64,000 bases of DNA from JAOUEA01 sp963790335 (GCA_963790335.1 CAWBOB010000002.1:310001-374000); one strand, 5' to 3'. Positions 32,226-41,891 are shown, numbered from the stretch's first letter. Program-made: numbers and translations. The notes: generated by a model not told the origin, from the sequence alone.

Positions 32226-33277
32226 GCGACCCCCTGGAACTGCTCGAGGAATCGGACGTCGCCGTCGACGAGCATGCGGATGTCGGGGATCTCGTATCGG
32301 AGGATCGCGACCCGTTCGATGCCGAGTCCGAACGCGAAACCCGTATACCGCTCGGGGTCGTACCCGCAGTTCTCGAGCACGGCCGGGTGCACCATGCCCG
32401 CGCCCAGCAGCTCGATCCATCCGGTTCCGCACACACGGCACCCCGCACCGTCACAGCGGAAGCACGACACACCGACCTCACACCCGGGTTCCACGAACGG
32501 GAAGTAGGCCGGACCGAGCCGGATGCGGCGACGTTCGCCGAACATGGCCTTGGCGAAGATCTCCAACGTGCCCTTGAGGTCGGCGAACGTGATGCCCTCG
32601 TCGACGGCCAGCCCCTCGATCTGATGGAAGACCGGCAGGTGCGTCGGATCCGACGTCTCCCGGCGGTACACGCGCCCGGGCGCCACCACGAAGGCAGGCG
32701 GCGGCTGGGCCTGCATCGTCCGGATCTGGACGGCCGACGTCTCGGTGCGCAGCAGCAACTCGGGATGACCCGGCACGCTCACGTACAGGGAGTCCTTCAT
32801 CGTTCTCGCCGGATGGTCGGGCGCGATGTTCAGGGCCTGGAAGTTGTGCCAGTCGTCTTCCACCTCGGGCCCCTCGGCCACCCGGAAACCGAGGCTCGTG
32901 AACACCCCGACCGCCTCTCGCTCGACGATCGTGAGCGGGTGGAGAGATCCGATCGCGGGCGTGCGCCCGGGGAGGGTCATGTCGAGGCGATCGGCTTCGA
33001 GCAGGGCGTCCTCGGCCTCGCGCTCGAGGGCTTCCCGCCGGTCGCCGAGCCCGGCCTGCAGCGCCGCGCGCGCGTCGTTGGCGGCTCGGCCGACGCGCTT
33101 GCGGTCCTCGGGCGTGAGCGAACCGAGCGTCTTCTGGATGAGGCCGAAGCGCGACTTCCGGCCCATGATCTCGGTCTGAGCGGCCTCGAGCTCGTCGAGG
33201 GTCGAAGCCGCTCGGAACATCGCCAGGCCGCGGTCGCGCTCCTCGTCGAGGGAGCCGAGCATCTCGTCGGGGTCCAT
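32222..33277 (-). CDS. pheS: Phenylalanine--tRNA ligase alpha subunit
   Basis: Catalytic subunit, 351 residues. An N-terminal coiled coil (residues 1-90) is followed by the class II core: motif 1 around LHPLTIVEREAVGVFTSLGF, motif 2 VYRRETSDPTHLPVFHQIEG, and motif 3 FAFGLGIERVAILRYEIPD. A C-x2-C...C-x2-C element (CFRCDGAGCRVC) inside the catalytic domain resembles the zinc-like insertion seen in some bacterial PheS. It overlaps pheT by 4 bases and lies 51 bases after the SpoU-kinase gene. Confidence 0.96.
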   Translation of the reverse strand: MDPDEMLGSLDEERDRGLAMFRAASTLDELEAAQTEIMGRKSRFGLIQKTLGSLTPEDRKRVGRAANDARAALQAGLGDRREALEREAEDALLEADRLDMTLPGRTPAIGSLHPLTIVEREAVGVFTSLGFRVAEGPEVEDDWHNFQALNIAPDHPARTMKDSLYVSVPGHPELLLRTETSAVQIRTMQAQPPPAFVVAPGRVYRRETSDPTHLPVFHQIEGLAVDEGITFADLKGTLEIFAKAMFGERRRIRLGPAYFPFVEPGCEVGVSCFRCDGAGCRVCGTGWIELLGAGMVHPAVLENCGYDPERYTGFAFGLGIERVAILRYEIPDIRMLVDGDVRFLEQFQGVA

Positions 33278-33328
33278 CAGGGGCCCGAGTCTACCGGCCG
33301 CGCCCGGCCGACCCGCGAGCGCCGGACG

Positions 33329-34793
33329 TCATGCGTGCCGGGTGTTCGGACCCGCCGGCAGCTCCAGATGGAAGGTGAGCGATCCCGCGGCGATCGTGCC
33401 CCAGCATCGACCACCTTGTGCCTGGGCGACACCGCGAGCGACGAACAGACCGATCTTGCTGCCGGCGCCCTCCCCGGGCTTGCGCGGCGTGAACAGTGCC
33501 TCCACGTCATGGGGCGCGAGATCGCTCGCCGTTCGCGACGCTCGCAGCGTGAAGATGCCGTTGCCCACGCCTGCTGCGATCGTGATCGACCCACCGCTCC
33601 CCCACCAGACCAGGGACTCGCAGAAGGCCAGCAGGGTCGTCTTGAGTCGCACCGGGTCGGTGAACACGGTCAGGTCGCCACCCATCCATGTCAGAGGTGG
33701 GTGATCGGGGTCGCGCTCCTGCGACCGGATGAGGCCGGCAACCAAGGCACCCACGTCCACCTGCTCCCGGTAGACCTCGAGGGTGCCGGCGATCACCCGG
33801 GCCGCGTCGACGAGCTGGCGGAGCACCGTGTCCATGCGATCGGCGTCGTGCACGATGCCTTGGAGCATCAGGGCCCGTTGCTCCTCGGTCATGGCGTCCC
33901 ACCGTCGCTCCAGCGCGTACCCGAAGCCCTTCATCGCCGTGAGCGGGGACCGGATGTCGTGGGCCGCGGCCCCGATGATGTTCTCCAGGGTGTCCGGGGC
34001 CTGCGAGCGACGACGCTTCCACTCGAACAGACACACCGCGGCGGCGGCGGCGAGGTTGAGCGACTCGGCCCGCTCGGATTGCGGGACCCGCACGCGCGCA
34101 TCGGCGGCGGCCAGCACCTCGCTCGGTAGTCCGTCGCGCCTCGTTGCCGAACACGAAGACCACGGGTCCCGAGAGATCGGTGCGGTAGAGGTCGGCCTCG
34201 CCCTCACCCGCCATCGCGAGCACGCGCGCCCCGGCAGCCCGCGCGCGTTCGATCACCTCCAGGGTCTGGGCGCCTCGCACGACCGGCAGGTGGAAGATGG
34301 AGCCCGCTGAGGCCCGGACCACCTTGGGGTTGTAGATGTCGACGGAGGTGTCCGAGAACACGACGGCCTCGACGCCGGCCGCGTCGGCCGAGCGCAGCAC
34401 GGTGCCCGCGTTGCCCGGATCGCGGACCTGGTGCAGGAGGGCGAGGCATGCCTCCGGTTGAGCGGCCTGCCCGAACGCTATCTCGAGTACATCGACGAGC
34501 GCCACGTCGAGGAAGGCGGCGACACCGACGAGCGCCTGCGGGGTGACGGTCGACGTGAGATGGCGCACCACGTCGGCGGTCACATGGAAGGTCTCGACGC
34601 CGGACCGTCGTGCGCGCACCGCGAGCGGTTCCGGGTCGGCGTCGGTGAACAGCACCTCGAGCCGGCCGGCCTGCAGGGCCTCCTGCACCACCTGAGCACC
34701 TTCGAGCAGGAAGCGCCGATCGTGCTCGCGGAAGGCGCGCTTGCGGAGCCTCGCCGCGCTCGCGACCCTGGGATTGCGGGGAGACGTGAGCAC
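33329..34793 (-). CDS. SpoU/TrmH 2'-O-methyltransferase fused to a histidine-kinase-like module, frameshifted
   Basis: Residues 1 to about 258 are an RNA 2'-O-ribose methyltransferase with an N-terminal substrate-binding domain (PRVASAARLRKRAFREHDRR), LLHQVRDPGNAGTVLRSADA, VVFVFGNEAR and ESLNLAAAAAVCLFEW. A surplus base at about 34134 interrupts the FGNEARGLPSEV block; removing it restores the frame. With about ten linker residues and no stop, the frame runs on into a HisKA-like domain (AAHDIRSPLTAMKGFGYAL, His278 corrected numbering) and a HATPase-like domain whose N-box asparagine and DxGxG are lost but whose end GSKIGLFVARGVAQAQGG is kept. The gene takes the place of tsnR between rplT and pheS, so it probably methylates rRNA. 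The role of the second half is unknown. Confidence 0.82.
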
Positions 34794-34817
34794 GGATCCC
34801 CCCGCGGCGACGCGGAC

Positions 34818-35180
34818 TCAGGCCGCTGCGGAGGCCGCCTTCGCCTGCTCGACGAGCGCCGCGAACGCCGCGGGATCGTTGACCGCGAGGTCGGCGAGGA
34901 TCTTGCGGTCGAGTTCGATGCCGGCGACCTTCAGTCCGTTCATGAACCGTGAGTAGGACATGCCGTGCGGTCGAACGGCGGCGTTGATGCGAGCGATCCA
35001 GAGACGCCGGAACTGGGCCTTGCGGTCCCGGCGGTCGCGGTAGGCGTACATGCCGGAGTGCATGACCTGCTCTTTGGCGGCGCGGTACCGCTTGCGCCGC
35101 GTACCCGTGTAGCCCTTGGCCTGCTCCAGCACGGCGCGGCGCTTCTTGTGGGCGTGAACGGCTCGCTTCACTCGTGCCAT
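34818..35180 (-). CDS. rplT: Large ribosomal subunit protein L20
   Basis: Binds 23S rRNA early in 50S assembly. The 120-residue protein has the basic N-terminus (MARVKRAVHAHKKRRAVLEQ) and FRRLWIARINAAVRPHGMSYS, the conserved L20 signature. It closes the infC-rpmI-rplT operon, 3 bases after rpmI. Homologues bind their own mRNA leader to repress the operon. Confidence 0.98.
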   Translation of the reverse strand: MARVKRAVHAHKKRRAVLEQAKGYTGTRRKRYRAAKEQVMHSGMYAYRDRRDRKAQFRRLWIARINAAVRPHGMSYSRFMNGLKVAGIELDRKILADLAVNDPAAFAALVEQAKAASAAA

Positions 35181-35183
35181 GAT

Positions 35184-35378
35184 TCAGACCTTTCCGAGCA
35201 GTCGTCTGATCTTCGCCTTCTCGGCGGTGACCTCCGACATCCCCTCGACCCGGCGACGCCGGCCGCCGCTCTTCTTCGTGAGCATGTGGTTGCCGGTCGC
35301 CTTGCGGTGGAGCACCTTGCCCTTGCGCGTGACGCGGAACCGTTTCCTGGTCGCGCTGTGGCTCTTCATCTTCGGCAT
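35184..35378 (-). CDS. rpmI: Large ribosomal subunit protein L35
   Basis: A 64-residue basic protein of the 50S subunit with the family pattern MPKMKSHSATRKRFRVT and HMLTKKSGGRRRR. It follows infC by 5 bases. Confidence 0.98.
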   Translation of the reverse strand: MPKMKSHSATRKRFRVTRKGKVLHRKATGNHMLTKKSGGRRRRVEGMSEVTAEKAKIRRLLGKV

Positions 35379-35383
35379 GACGT

Positions 35384-36016
<633 letters not shown>

Positions 36017-36025
36017 CCCGCATCA

Positions 36026-36034
36026 CCTCCTACA
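36026..36034 (-). promoter_or_regulatory. infC ribosome-binding site
   Basis: The minus strand reads TAGGAGG, followed by TGAT; GGAGGTGAT is fully complementary to the 16S 3' end (ATCACCTCC). An ATG at 36023 overlaps this complement, only 2 bases past GGAGG, too close for normal initiation, which favours a start further on. Confidence 0.6.
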
Positions 36035-36043
36035 GACGAACAT

Positions 36044-36063
36044 GCACCGGGAAGGCCCGGTGC
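36044..36063 (-). promoter_or_regulatory. Leader hairpin upstream of infC
   Basis: A perfect 8-bp stem with 4-base loop (GCACCGGG / CCCGGTGC) in the 5' leader, about 10 bases before the ribosome-binding site. It may be part of an autoregulatory leader; L20 and IF-3 both control this operon in other bacteria. No U tract follows, so it is not a clear terminator. Confidence 0.55.
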
Positions 36064-36098
36064 AAGACGAACACACGTGCGTGCACTTCTGGGCGACG

Positions 36099-36128
36099 AG
36101 TATAGGGCCCTGGCGCGGACCATGTCGA
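36099..36128 (-). promoter_or_regulatory. Promoter of the infC-rpmI-rplT operon
   Basis: TCGACA (36128-36123) and TATACT (36104-36099) on the minus strand with an 18-base spacer. It would give a leader of about 80 bases that includes the hairpin and ribosome-binding site. Confidence 0.6.
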
Positions 36129-36136
36129 CGACGCGC

Positions 36137-36502
36137 TCACCAGTCGGGCTCGAGCGGACGTCCGTACGCGTCCTCGAGCCGCTGCGTGTCGTCCTCGGTC
36201 GTGTAGCCGTACGCGATCTCCAGGATCCTGCCCCGCGCGGCGCCGTCACACCTGATGCGATGGGTCTCCTCGGCGGGGATCATGAACTCCTCGCCCGGCT
36301 GGGCCGCCACGACCCGATTGCCGATCTCGATCGTGAGCCCGGGGTCGAGCACCACCCACATCTCGTCGCGCATGCGGTGGTAGTGCACGCTCGTCTCCTG
36401 CTCCGGCTCGACGGTGATGACCCGCACCGACGAGGGCTGATTCAGCGAGTACGTGGCCACCTTGCCCCAGGGCTTGTCGACCAGCATGTACGGCACCTCC
36501 AT
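36137..36502 (-). CDS. Cupin domain protein (mannose-6-phosphate isomerase-like)
   Basis: A 121-residue single-domain cupin. The metal-binding motif is TSVHYHRMRDEMWVVL (two His and a Glu) and GEEFMIPAEETHRI (His), as in the C-terminal domain of type II phosphomannose isomerases. YMLVDKPWGKVATY at the N-terminus is typical of that group. A sugar isomerase or a sensor role is possible; the short length argues against a full enzyme. It lies between the riboflavin operon and infC, 46 bases after ribH. Confidence 0.85.
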   Translation of the reverse strand: MEVPYMLVDKPWGKVATYSLNQPSSVRVITVEPEQETSVHYHRMRDEMWVVLDPGLTIEIGNRVVAAQPGEEFMIPAEETHRIRCDGAARGRILEIAYGYTTEDDTQRLEDAYGRPLEPDW

Positions 36503-36548
36503 CGAGGCCGCGCGGTCGGCCGCGGTATCGCGGCCGGGCAGAGGCGCA

Positions 36549-37033
36549 TCATCTCGCAGATGGACCGTCGCCGGGAAGCTGGTCGACGAGCGACGCGGTT
36601 TCGAGCGCAGCCTCCGCCGCCTCCCATCCCTTGTTGCCGTGCTCGCCGCCCGCTCGCGATTCCGCCTGGGCGAGGTTGTCGGTGGCGAGCACCTCGAAGA
36701 TCACGGGCACGCCGGTCTCGAGGGCGACCCGGGCGATCCCGCGGGCGGCCTCGCCTGCCACGAGCTCGAAGTGTGCGGTGTCGCCACGGATCACCGCACC
36801 GAGGCAGATCACCGCGTCGTAGCGCCCCGAACGCGCCATCCGCGCCGCCACGACGGGGATCTCGAACGCCCCGGGCACCCAGGCGAGGTCGACGTCGTCG
36901 TCGGTCATCCATGCTTCGAGAGCGCCGCGTTCGCTCCCTCGACCAGCTTCCCGGTGACGATCGAGTTGAACCGCGCCGCCACGATGGCCACCCGCCGGTT
37001 CGACCCGTCGAGCCGGCCGGTGAACGTGGTCAC
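36549..37033 (-). CDS. ribH: 6,7-dimethyl-8-ribityllumazine synthase, frameshifted
   Basis: Condenses ArP (5-amino-6-ribitylaminouracil) with dihydroxybutanone phosphate; forms icosahedral or pentameric assemblies. The N-terminal 42 residues (GTG 37033, RRVAIVAARFNSIVTGKLVEGA) end at a TGA. The remainder (DLAWVPGAFEIPVVA, AVICLGAVIRGDTAHFELV, the catalytic His region, HGNKGWEAAEAAL) is in another frame. One missing base next to ATGA near 36911 explains it; corrected length is 161 residues. The GTG overlaps the ribBA stop as GTGA. Confidence 0.92.
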
Positions 37034-38311
37034 GCGCGGGCCTCGGCGCCCTCGGACTCCGCCTGCGCCACGTCGAGCAGGTGGCCCATCTTCTCCTGCT
37101 TGGTGCGCAGGTAGCCGATGTTCTCCTCCGTGGGATCGGTCATCAGTGGGAGCCGATCGTCGATGGCGAGCCCGTACCCCTCGAGGCCGGCGCGCTTGTC
37201 GGGGTTGTTCGTCAGCAGGCGCATCGTGGTGACCCCGAGGTCGACGAGGATCTGCGCACCGATCCCGTACTCGCGCTGGTCGGCCCCGAACCCGAGCTCG
37301 AGGTTCGCCTCGACCGTATCGCGGCCCTGATCCTGCAGCTCGTAGGCGCGGAGCTTGTGCGTGAGCCCGATCGCGCGGCCTTCGTGTCCACGTACGTAGA
37401 GCACGATGCCGCGACCTTCCTGCCCGATCATCTCCATGGCCCGCTCGAGCTGTTCCCCGCAGTCGCATCGCCTCGATCCGAACACGTCTCCGGTGAGGCA
37501 TTCGGAGTGCACGCGGGTCAGCACGCCGCGGCCGTCGCCGATCTCACCCTTGACGAGCGCGACGTGCGTTCGACCGTCGACGAGGCTCTCGTAGGCGTAG
37601 GACCGGAACTCGCCGAACGGGGTCGGGATCGTCGCTTCGGCGACCCGCTCGACCAGCACCTCGCGATGGCGCCGATACTCGATCAGATCGGCGATGGAGA
37701 TGATCTTCAGCCCGTGCGCTCGCCCGAAGCGCACGAGATCGGGCAGCCTCGACATCGTGCCGTCGTCGTTGACCTTCTCGCAGAGCACACCCGCCGGGTA
37801 CAGGCCCGCGAGGCGCGCGAGATCCACGGACGCCTCGGTGTGCCCGGCGCGCTTGAGCACCCCGCCCTCGCGGTAGCGCAGCGGGAAGATGTGACCCGGG
37901 CGGGAGAGATCCTCCGGGCCGGTGGCGGGATCGACGATGGCACGGATGGTCGCCGCGCGATCGGCAGCCGAGATGCCCGGTGCTCACGCCTCGTCTCGCG
38001 TCGATCGAGACCGTGAACGCCGTTCGCCGAAGGTCGGTGTTCGCCGCCACCATCAACGGGATGTCGAGCTCGTCCAAGCGATCGCCGAGCACCGGCATGC
38101 AGATGACACCGCTCGAATGGCGAACGATGAACGCGATCGACTCGGGGGTGGCCTTCTCAGCCGCCATGATCAGATCGCCCTCGTTCTCACGGTCGGCGTC
38201 ATCGACCACGATCACGATGCGGCCCTGCCGGATGTCCTCCACCGCCTCCTCGATGGTGGCGAAGACCTCCTGCGGAACCTCGTCGACGTCGGTCACATGC
38301 TCATCCATCAC
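37030..38311 (-). CDS. ribBA: Bifunctional DHBP synthase / GTP cyclohydrolase II, frameshifted
   Basis: Makes both precursors of riboflavin: 3,4-dihydroxy-2-butanone 4-phosphate from ribulose 5-phosphate and diaminohydroxyribosylaminopyrimidine phosphate from GTP. RibB motifs are VVDDADRENEGDLIMAAEK and GVICMPV in the first frame. After a surplus base near 37975, the second frame has ADRAATIR, AGHTEASVDLARLAGL and then RibA with the zinc triad C-x10-C-x-C seen in SECLTGDVFGSRRCDCGEQL and the catalytic region YVRGHEGRAIGLTHKL. The corrected protein is 426 residues. It starts at GTG 38311 or ATG 38308, overlapping the ribE stop. Confidence 0.93.
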
Positions 38312-38907
38312 GGTCGTCTCTCCTTCGAGCGCTCGAGCGCTCGTTCGATGTATCTCGCGATCATGTCGACCTCGAGGTTCACGGGATCGCCAGGAGCGGA
38401 CGCTCCCAGCGTGGTCGCGGCGAGCGTGTGAGGGATCAGGGCTATCGTCACACCGTCGTCGTGGAGCTCGGCGACCGTCAGGCTCACGCCGTCGACCGTG
38501 ATCGAGCCCTTCTCGACCACGTAGCGCAGCAACGCGGCCGGCACGGCGAGACGGATCCTCACGCCGCCGTCGTCGTCGGGCTGGGCCGCTGCGATCTCAC
38601 CGACACCGTCGACGTGGCCCTGCACGACGTGCCCACCGAGGCGCGCCGCGAGGGTGAGAGGCCGTTCGAGGTTGACCGGCGCGCCGGTCGCGAGCCGGCG
38701 CAGGCTCGTTCGGGCGGCGGTCTCCGACGGACAGATCGAATGCGAGCGAGTCCTCGGAGCGCTCGACCACGGTCAGGCAGACGCCGTTGACCGCGACCGA
38801 CGCACCGACGGTGCTGTCGTCGGTCACGACGCCGCACGACGACGACCAGGCGCGTGGCAGTCGAGGCTGCGCACGGCACCGAGCTCCTCAACGATGCCCG
38901 TGAACAT
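38308..38907 (-). pseudogene. ribE: Riboflavin synthase alpha chain, several frameshifts
   Basis: Last enzyme of riboflavin synthesis, disproportionating two lumazines. Three segments in different frames: MFTGIVEELGAV from ATG 38907, VTDDSTVGASVAVNGVCLTV, and after about 38735 ETAARTSLRRLATGAPVNLE, then GHVVQGHVDGVGEIA and ITVDGVSLTVAEL. Both lumazine-binding barrels are thus present (two copies of the VNGVCLT/VDGVSLT motif). Removing about three surplus bases (two near 38845-38860 and one near 38735) gives 198 residues, the family length. It overlaps the ribD end by 20 bases. Typed as pseudogene only for the present sequence; consensus error is likely. Confidence 0.85.
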
Positions 38908-40010
38908 CGGCCACCACCTTCAGGTCCGGATCGAGGGTCTCCACCGTGAACGGCCCCAGACGAAGCGCGTCACCGATCGGGCGCGAACCCCGATCCCGCC
39001 AGCGCGGTCGGAGCCGTCGACGCCGCCGACGAGCAGGGGCGCGAGGTAGCAGACGATGCGATCGATGAGCCCCTCGCGCACCGCGCTCCAGGCGAGGGTC
39101 GGCCCGCCCTCGAACACCAGGCCCTGCACGTCGCGCTTGCCGAGCTCCTCGGCGAGCGACGTCGAGCAGACACGGCCGTCGGCGTCGCGATCGAGGAGCG
39201 CCACCTGCGCTCCGGTAGCGGTCCACTCCTCGATGCGGGCGCCCGGCGCGCGATCGGTGGTCGCGACGAGCGTGGCGGCAGCGTCGTCGAACAGATGGAG
39301 CGTGGCAGGCACACTGCCCGAGGAGTCGACGACGACCCGAAGCGGCGGGCGCGCCGATGCCGGCATCAGGACCCGCGGACGGTGAGCTGCGGGTCGTCGG
39401 CGATCGCCGTGGACGAGCCCACGACGATCGCGTCGGACCACGCGCGAAGCCGGTGCACATCGGCACGGGCGGCCTCGCCGGTGATCCACCGGGAGGAACC
39501 GTCACGGGCCGCCGTCTTCCCGTCGAGGCTCGATGCCATCTTGAGCACGACGAACGGGCGCCCGGTCCGCGCGTGACGCTCGAACGCCACGTTGAGCTCG
39601 ATCGCCTCGTGCTCGAGCACCCCGGTCTCGACCTCGATACCGGCGCGCCGCAACCGCTCGATCCCGCGGCCATCGACCATCGGATTGGGATCGCGCGTCG
39701 CGACCACGACACGAGCGATCGCCGCCTGGATCAGGGCGCTGGGTGCACGGCGGGGTGCTCGCCTGGTGGTCACACGGCTCGAGGGTGCACACGAGGGTCG
39801 ACCCACGAGCCGCATCACCGGCCTGCCGGAGGGCATGGATCTCGGCGTGGGGCTCGCCCTTCGGACCGCGGTACCAGCCCTCGCCCAGGACCTCGTCGAT
39901 CGCGGAGCACCACGGCCCCGACCATGGGGTTGGGCGACACCGCACCCCACCCTCGACGCGCGAGATCGAGCGCGCCTGCGCATGTGCGTCTCGTCGGTCC
40001 CCGCCACCAC
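38888..40010 (-). pseudogene. ribD: Bifunctional diaminohydroxyphosphoribosylaminopyrimidine deaminase / reductase, many frameshifts
   Basis: First gene after the FMN riboswitch. The pieces in order are DETHMRR (from GTG 40010 or 40007, with GGAGG upstream), ALDLARRGWGAVSPNPMVGA, EVLGEGWYRGPKGEPHAEIHAL with the zinc-binding HAE, LVCTLEPCDHQASTPPCT, ALIQAAIARVVVATRDPNP, FVVLKMASSLDGKTA and RDVQGLVFEGGPTLAWSAV, and last PIGDALRLGPFTVE. Changes of frame lie near 39976, 39905, 39765, 39368 and 38985 (two bases). With a net four surplus bases removed the protein has about 372 residues and all motifs of both domains. So many shifts in 1.1 kb make either true decay or a poor local consensus; the intact riboswitch favours the latter. 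Confidence 0.85.
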
Positions 40011-40092
40011 GTGCCTCCTCCGACCGAGGCGGGTGGGCACGGCAGGCGCACGGCAGGCAGGACGCGCTCACGGCACGGCCGAGCCGTGTGCC

Positions 40093-40222
40093 CGTCTCCT
40101 CCCATCCCGACTGTCACGGTCGGTTCCGGAATCTCACCGGATCGACCCACGGCCGGCTGCCGTGGGCTCGCGGACTCTCACCGCCGGTGGGGAATCACGC
40201 CCCGCCCCGGAAACGAGCTATC
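40093..40222 (-). ncRNA. FMN riboswitch (RFN element)
   Basis: On the minus strand the conserved core is complete: TTCCGGGGCGGGGCGTGATT, then CCCCACCGGCGGTGA, AGTCCGCGAGCC, a variable hairpin, CCGGTGAGATTCCGGAACCG, ACCGTGACAGTC and GGGATGGGAGGAGA. It lies about 85 bases before ribD. FMN binding should switch off the riboflavin operon; a ribosome-binding-site block or a terminator is possible, and I see no clear U-rich terminator between it and ribD. Confidence 0.97.
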
Positions 40223-40228
40223 GCACCG

Positions 40229-40234
40229 AGTATA
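40229..40234 (-). promoter_or_regulatory. -10 box of the riboflavin operon
   Basis: TATACT on the minus strand, followed by CG as at infC and mihF, 7 bases before the riboswitch. The -35 region (TTCTCC) is weak. Confidence 0.55.
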
Positions 40235-40276
40235 CGGATGTCGGGCGAGAGGGAGAAGTGCGCGACCGCACCGGGC

Positions 40277-41206
40277 TCACATCGTGCGCTGGTCGATCGC
40301 GTACGAAGAGCCCGCCTCCCGCTTGGCGAACTGCTTCATCTCCGTCGCGACGGAGACGGCTTCGCCGTAGTGGGCGAACGGCCGGCGGGCGCTCGACGCG
40401 ATCCCGACGGAGATGCGCACCAACGGGATGTCCTGCAGCACGCCTTTCCGATCCTCGATGCGCACGAAGCCGCGCTCGAGGTCCTCGGGCTCGTAGAACT
40501 CCGAGCGCGCGGCGTCGAAGGCGTCGCAGATCGCCTTGGCGGTGGCTTCGGCCACCTCGGGGCTCACCACCACCACGAAGTCGTCGCCGCCGACGTGACC
40601 CACGAACCCGTGCGCACCGTCGTGACCGACCACGGCATCCTGGATGATGCGCGCCGTCGCCTGGATCAGACGGTCCCCGCGCACGAAGCCCTTCTGATCG
40701 TTGTACGCCTTGAAGTTGTCGAGATCGCAGTACAGCACCGCGAACGCGCGTTCCTCGCGGACCTGTCGCTCGACCTCGTCCTGGATGCGGATGTTGCCGG
40801 GCAGGCCGGTGAGCGGGGAGAGGTTCCGCATCTCCTTGGCTCGCCGGAGCGTGCCCTTGACGCGAGCGAGCAGCTCGATCGGATCGAACGGCTTGATGAT
40901 GTAGTCGTCGGCACCCGACTGCAGACCGGTCACCTTGTCGGCCGAGAGCGCCTTGGCCGTGAGCATGATGATGCTGGTGTTCGCCGTCTGCGGGTTCTTG
41001 CGCAGCCGCTGGGCCACCTCGAACCCGTCGAGGCGAGGCATCATCACGTCGAGCAGCACCAGATCGGGCCGCATGGCGCCGGCACGATCCAGAGCGGCCT
41101 CGCCGTCGGTCGCGACGGCCACGTCGTAGCCTGCCGAGCGCAGGTTGACCTCGACGAACCTCGCGATGTCGGGATCGTCGTCGACGACGAGGATCGACTC
41201 GGCCAT
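40277..41206 (-). CDS. Response regulator with REC and GGDEF-type domains
   Basis: A 309-residue protein. The receiver domain (1-120) is intact: acidic pocket VVDDDPD, phosphoacceptor Asp53 in LLDVMMPRLDG, and Lys in YIIKPFD. A GGDEF-fold domain follows (135-300): LTGLPGNIRIQDEV, AVLYCDLDNFKAYND and GHVGGDDFVVVV. The signature is GGDDF instead of GG(D/E)EF, so diguanylate cyclase activity is uncertain. No histidine kinase is adjacent. It begins directly at the rpe stop (TAGATG), so is co-transcribed with rpe; the riboflavin riboswitch starts 55 bases downstream. Confidence 0.92.
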   Translation of the reverse strand: MAESILVVDDDPDIARFVEVNLRSAGYDVAVATDGEAALDRAGAMRPDLVLLDVMMPRLDGFEVAQRLRKNPQTANTSIIMLTAKALSADKVTGLQSGADDYIIKPFDPIELLARVKGTLRRAKEMRNLSPLTGLPGNIRIQDEVERQVREERAFAVLYCDLDNFKAYNDQKGFVRGDRLIQATARIIQDAVVGHDGAHGFVGHVGGDDFVVVVSPEVAEATAKAICDAFDAARSEFYEPEDLERGFVRIEDRKGVLQDIPLVRISVGIASSARRPFAHYGEAVSVATEMKQFAKREAGSSYAIDQRTM

Positions 41207-41870
41207 CTAGGCGTCCTCTCCGACCGCGATGGCCTTCAGCGCCCGTGCACGCTCGGTCGGATCGTCGGCCCCGGAAGACGCCGCTCGCGCTGATCAGCAC
41301 GCTCGCCCCCGCCTCGACGGCTCGCTTGGCGTTGTCGACCTTGACGCCGCCGTCGATCTCGACGTCCACCGGCAGCCCGTGGCGATCCACCTCGGCGCGG
41401 ACCGATTCGATGCGCGGGTAGACACCCTTGTCGAGCGTCTGCCCGCTCCACCCGGGCTCGATGCTCATGAGCATGACATCGTCGACCCGATCGAGGTACG
41501 GGAAGACCGCGTCGACCGGGGTCTGCATGTTCAGGGTCACGCCGACGCCGAGCCCGGCACCACGGGCCTCATCGATCGTCGTCAGTGGGTCGGAGACCGC
41601 CTCATGATGGAACGAGACGACGTCGAGCCCAGCATCGGCGAGCTCGTCGAAGTACCGGGCGGGTGCGTCGACCATGAGGTGTCCGTGCATGGTGAGATCG
41701 GTGTATGGCCGAAGTGAAGCGACCACCACCGTGCCCAGTGCGATGGGTGGTACGAAATGCCCGTCCATGATGTCGATGTGGATGATGTCGGCATGGCCAT
41801 GCACGAGCTTGACCTGATCGGCCAGGTTCGCGAGGTCTGCTGACAGGATCGACGCGGCAAGCTTGCCCAC
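41207..41870 (-). CDS. rpe: Ribulose-phosphate 3-epimerase, frameshifted at the 3' end
   Basis: Interconverts ribulose-5-phosphate and xylulose-5-phosphate; TIM barrel. Motifs are LAASILSADLANL, DIIHIDIMDGHFVPP, LTMHGHLMV, DDVMLMSIEPGWSGQ and VDVEIDGGVKVDNA, covering the metal-binding His and Asp residues. A surplus base near 41270 shifts the last 20 codons; corrected the end reads GADDPTERARALKAIAVG and a TAG at 41209-41207 touching the next ATG. Corrected length 220 residues. Its product feeds RibB, which uses ribulose-5-phosphate. Confidence 0.94.
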
Positions 41871-41891
41871 CGGCCCATCGTACCGGCCGCC

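Noticed and set aside
36549..37033. ribH as two overlapping genes joined by ATGA
   Set aside because: Neither half is a complete lumazine synthase; one missing base gives the family sequence across the break, and frame errors are common nearby.
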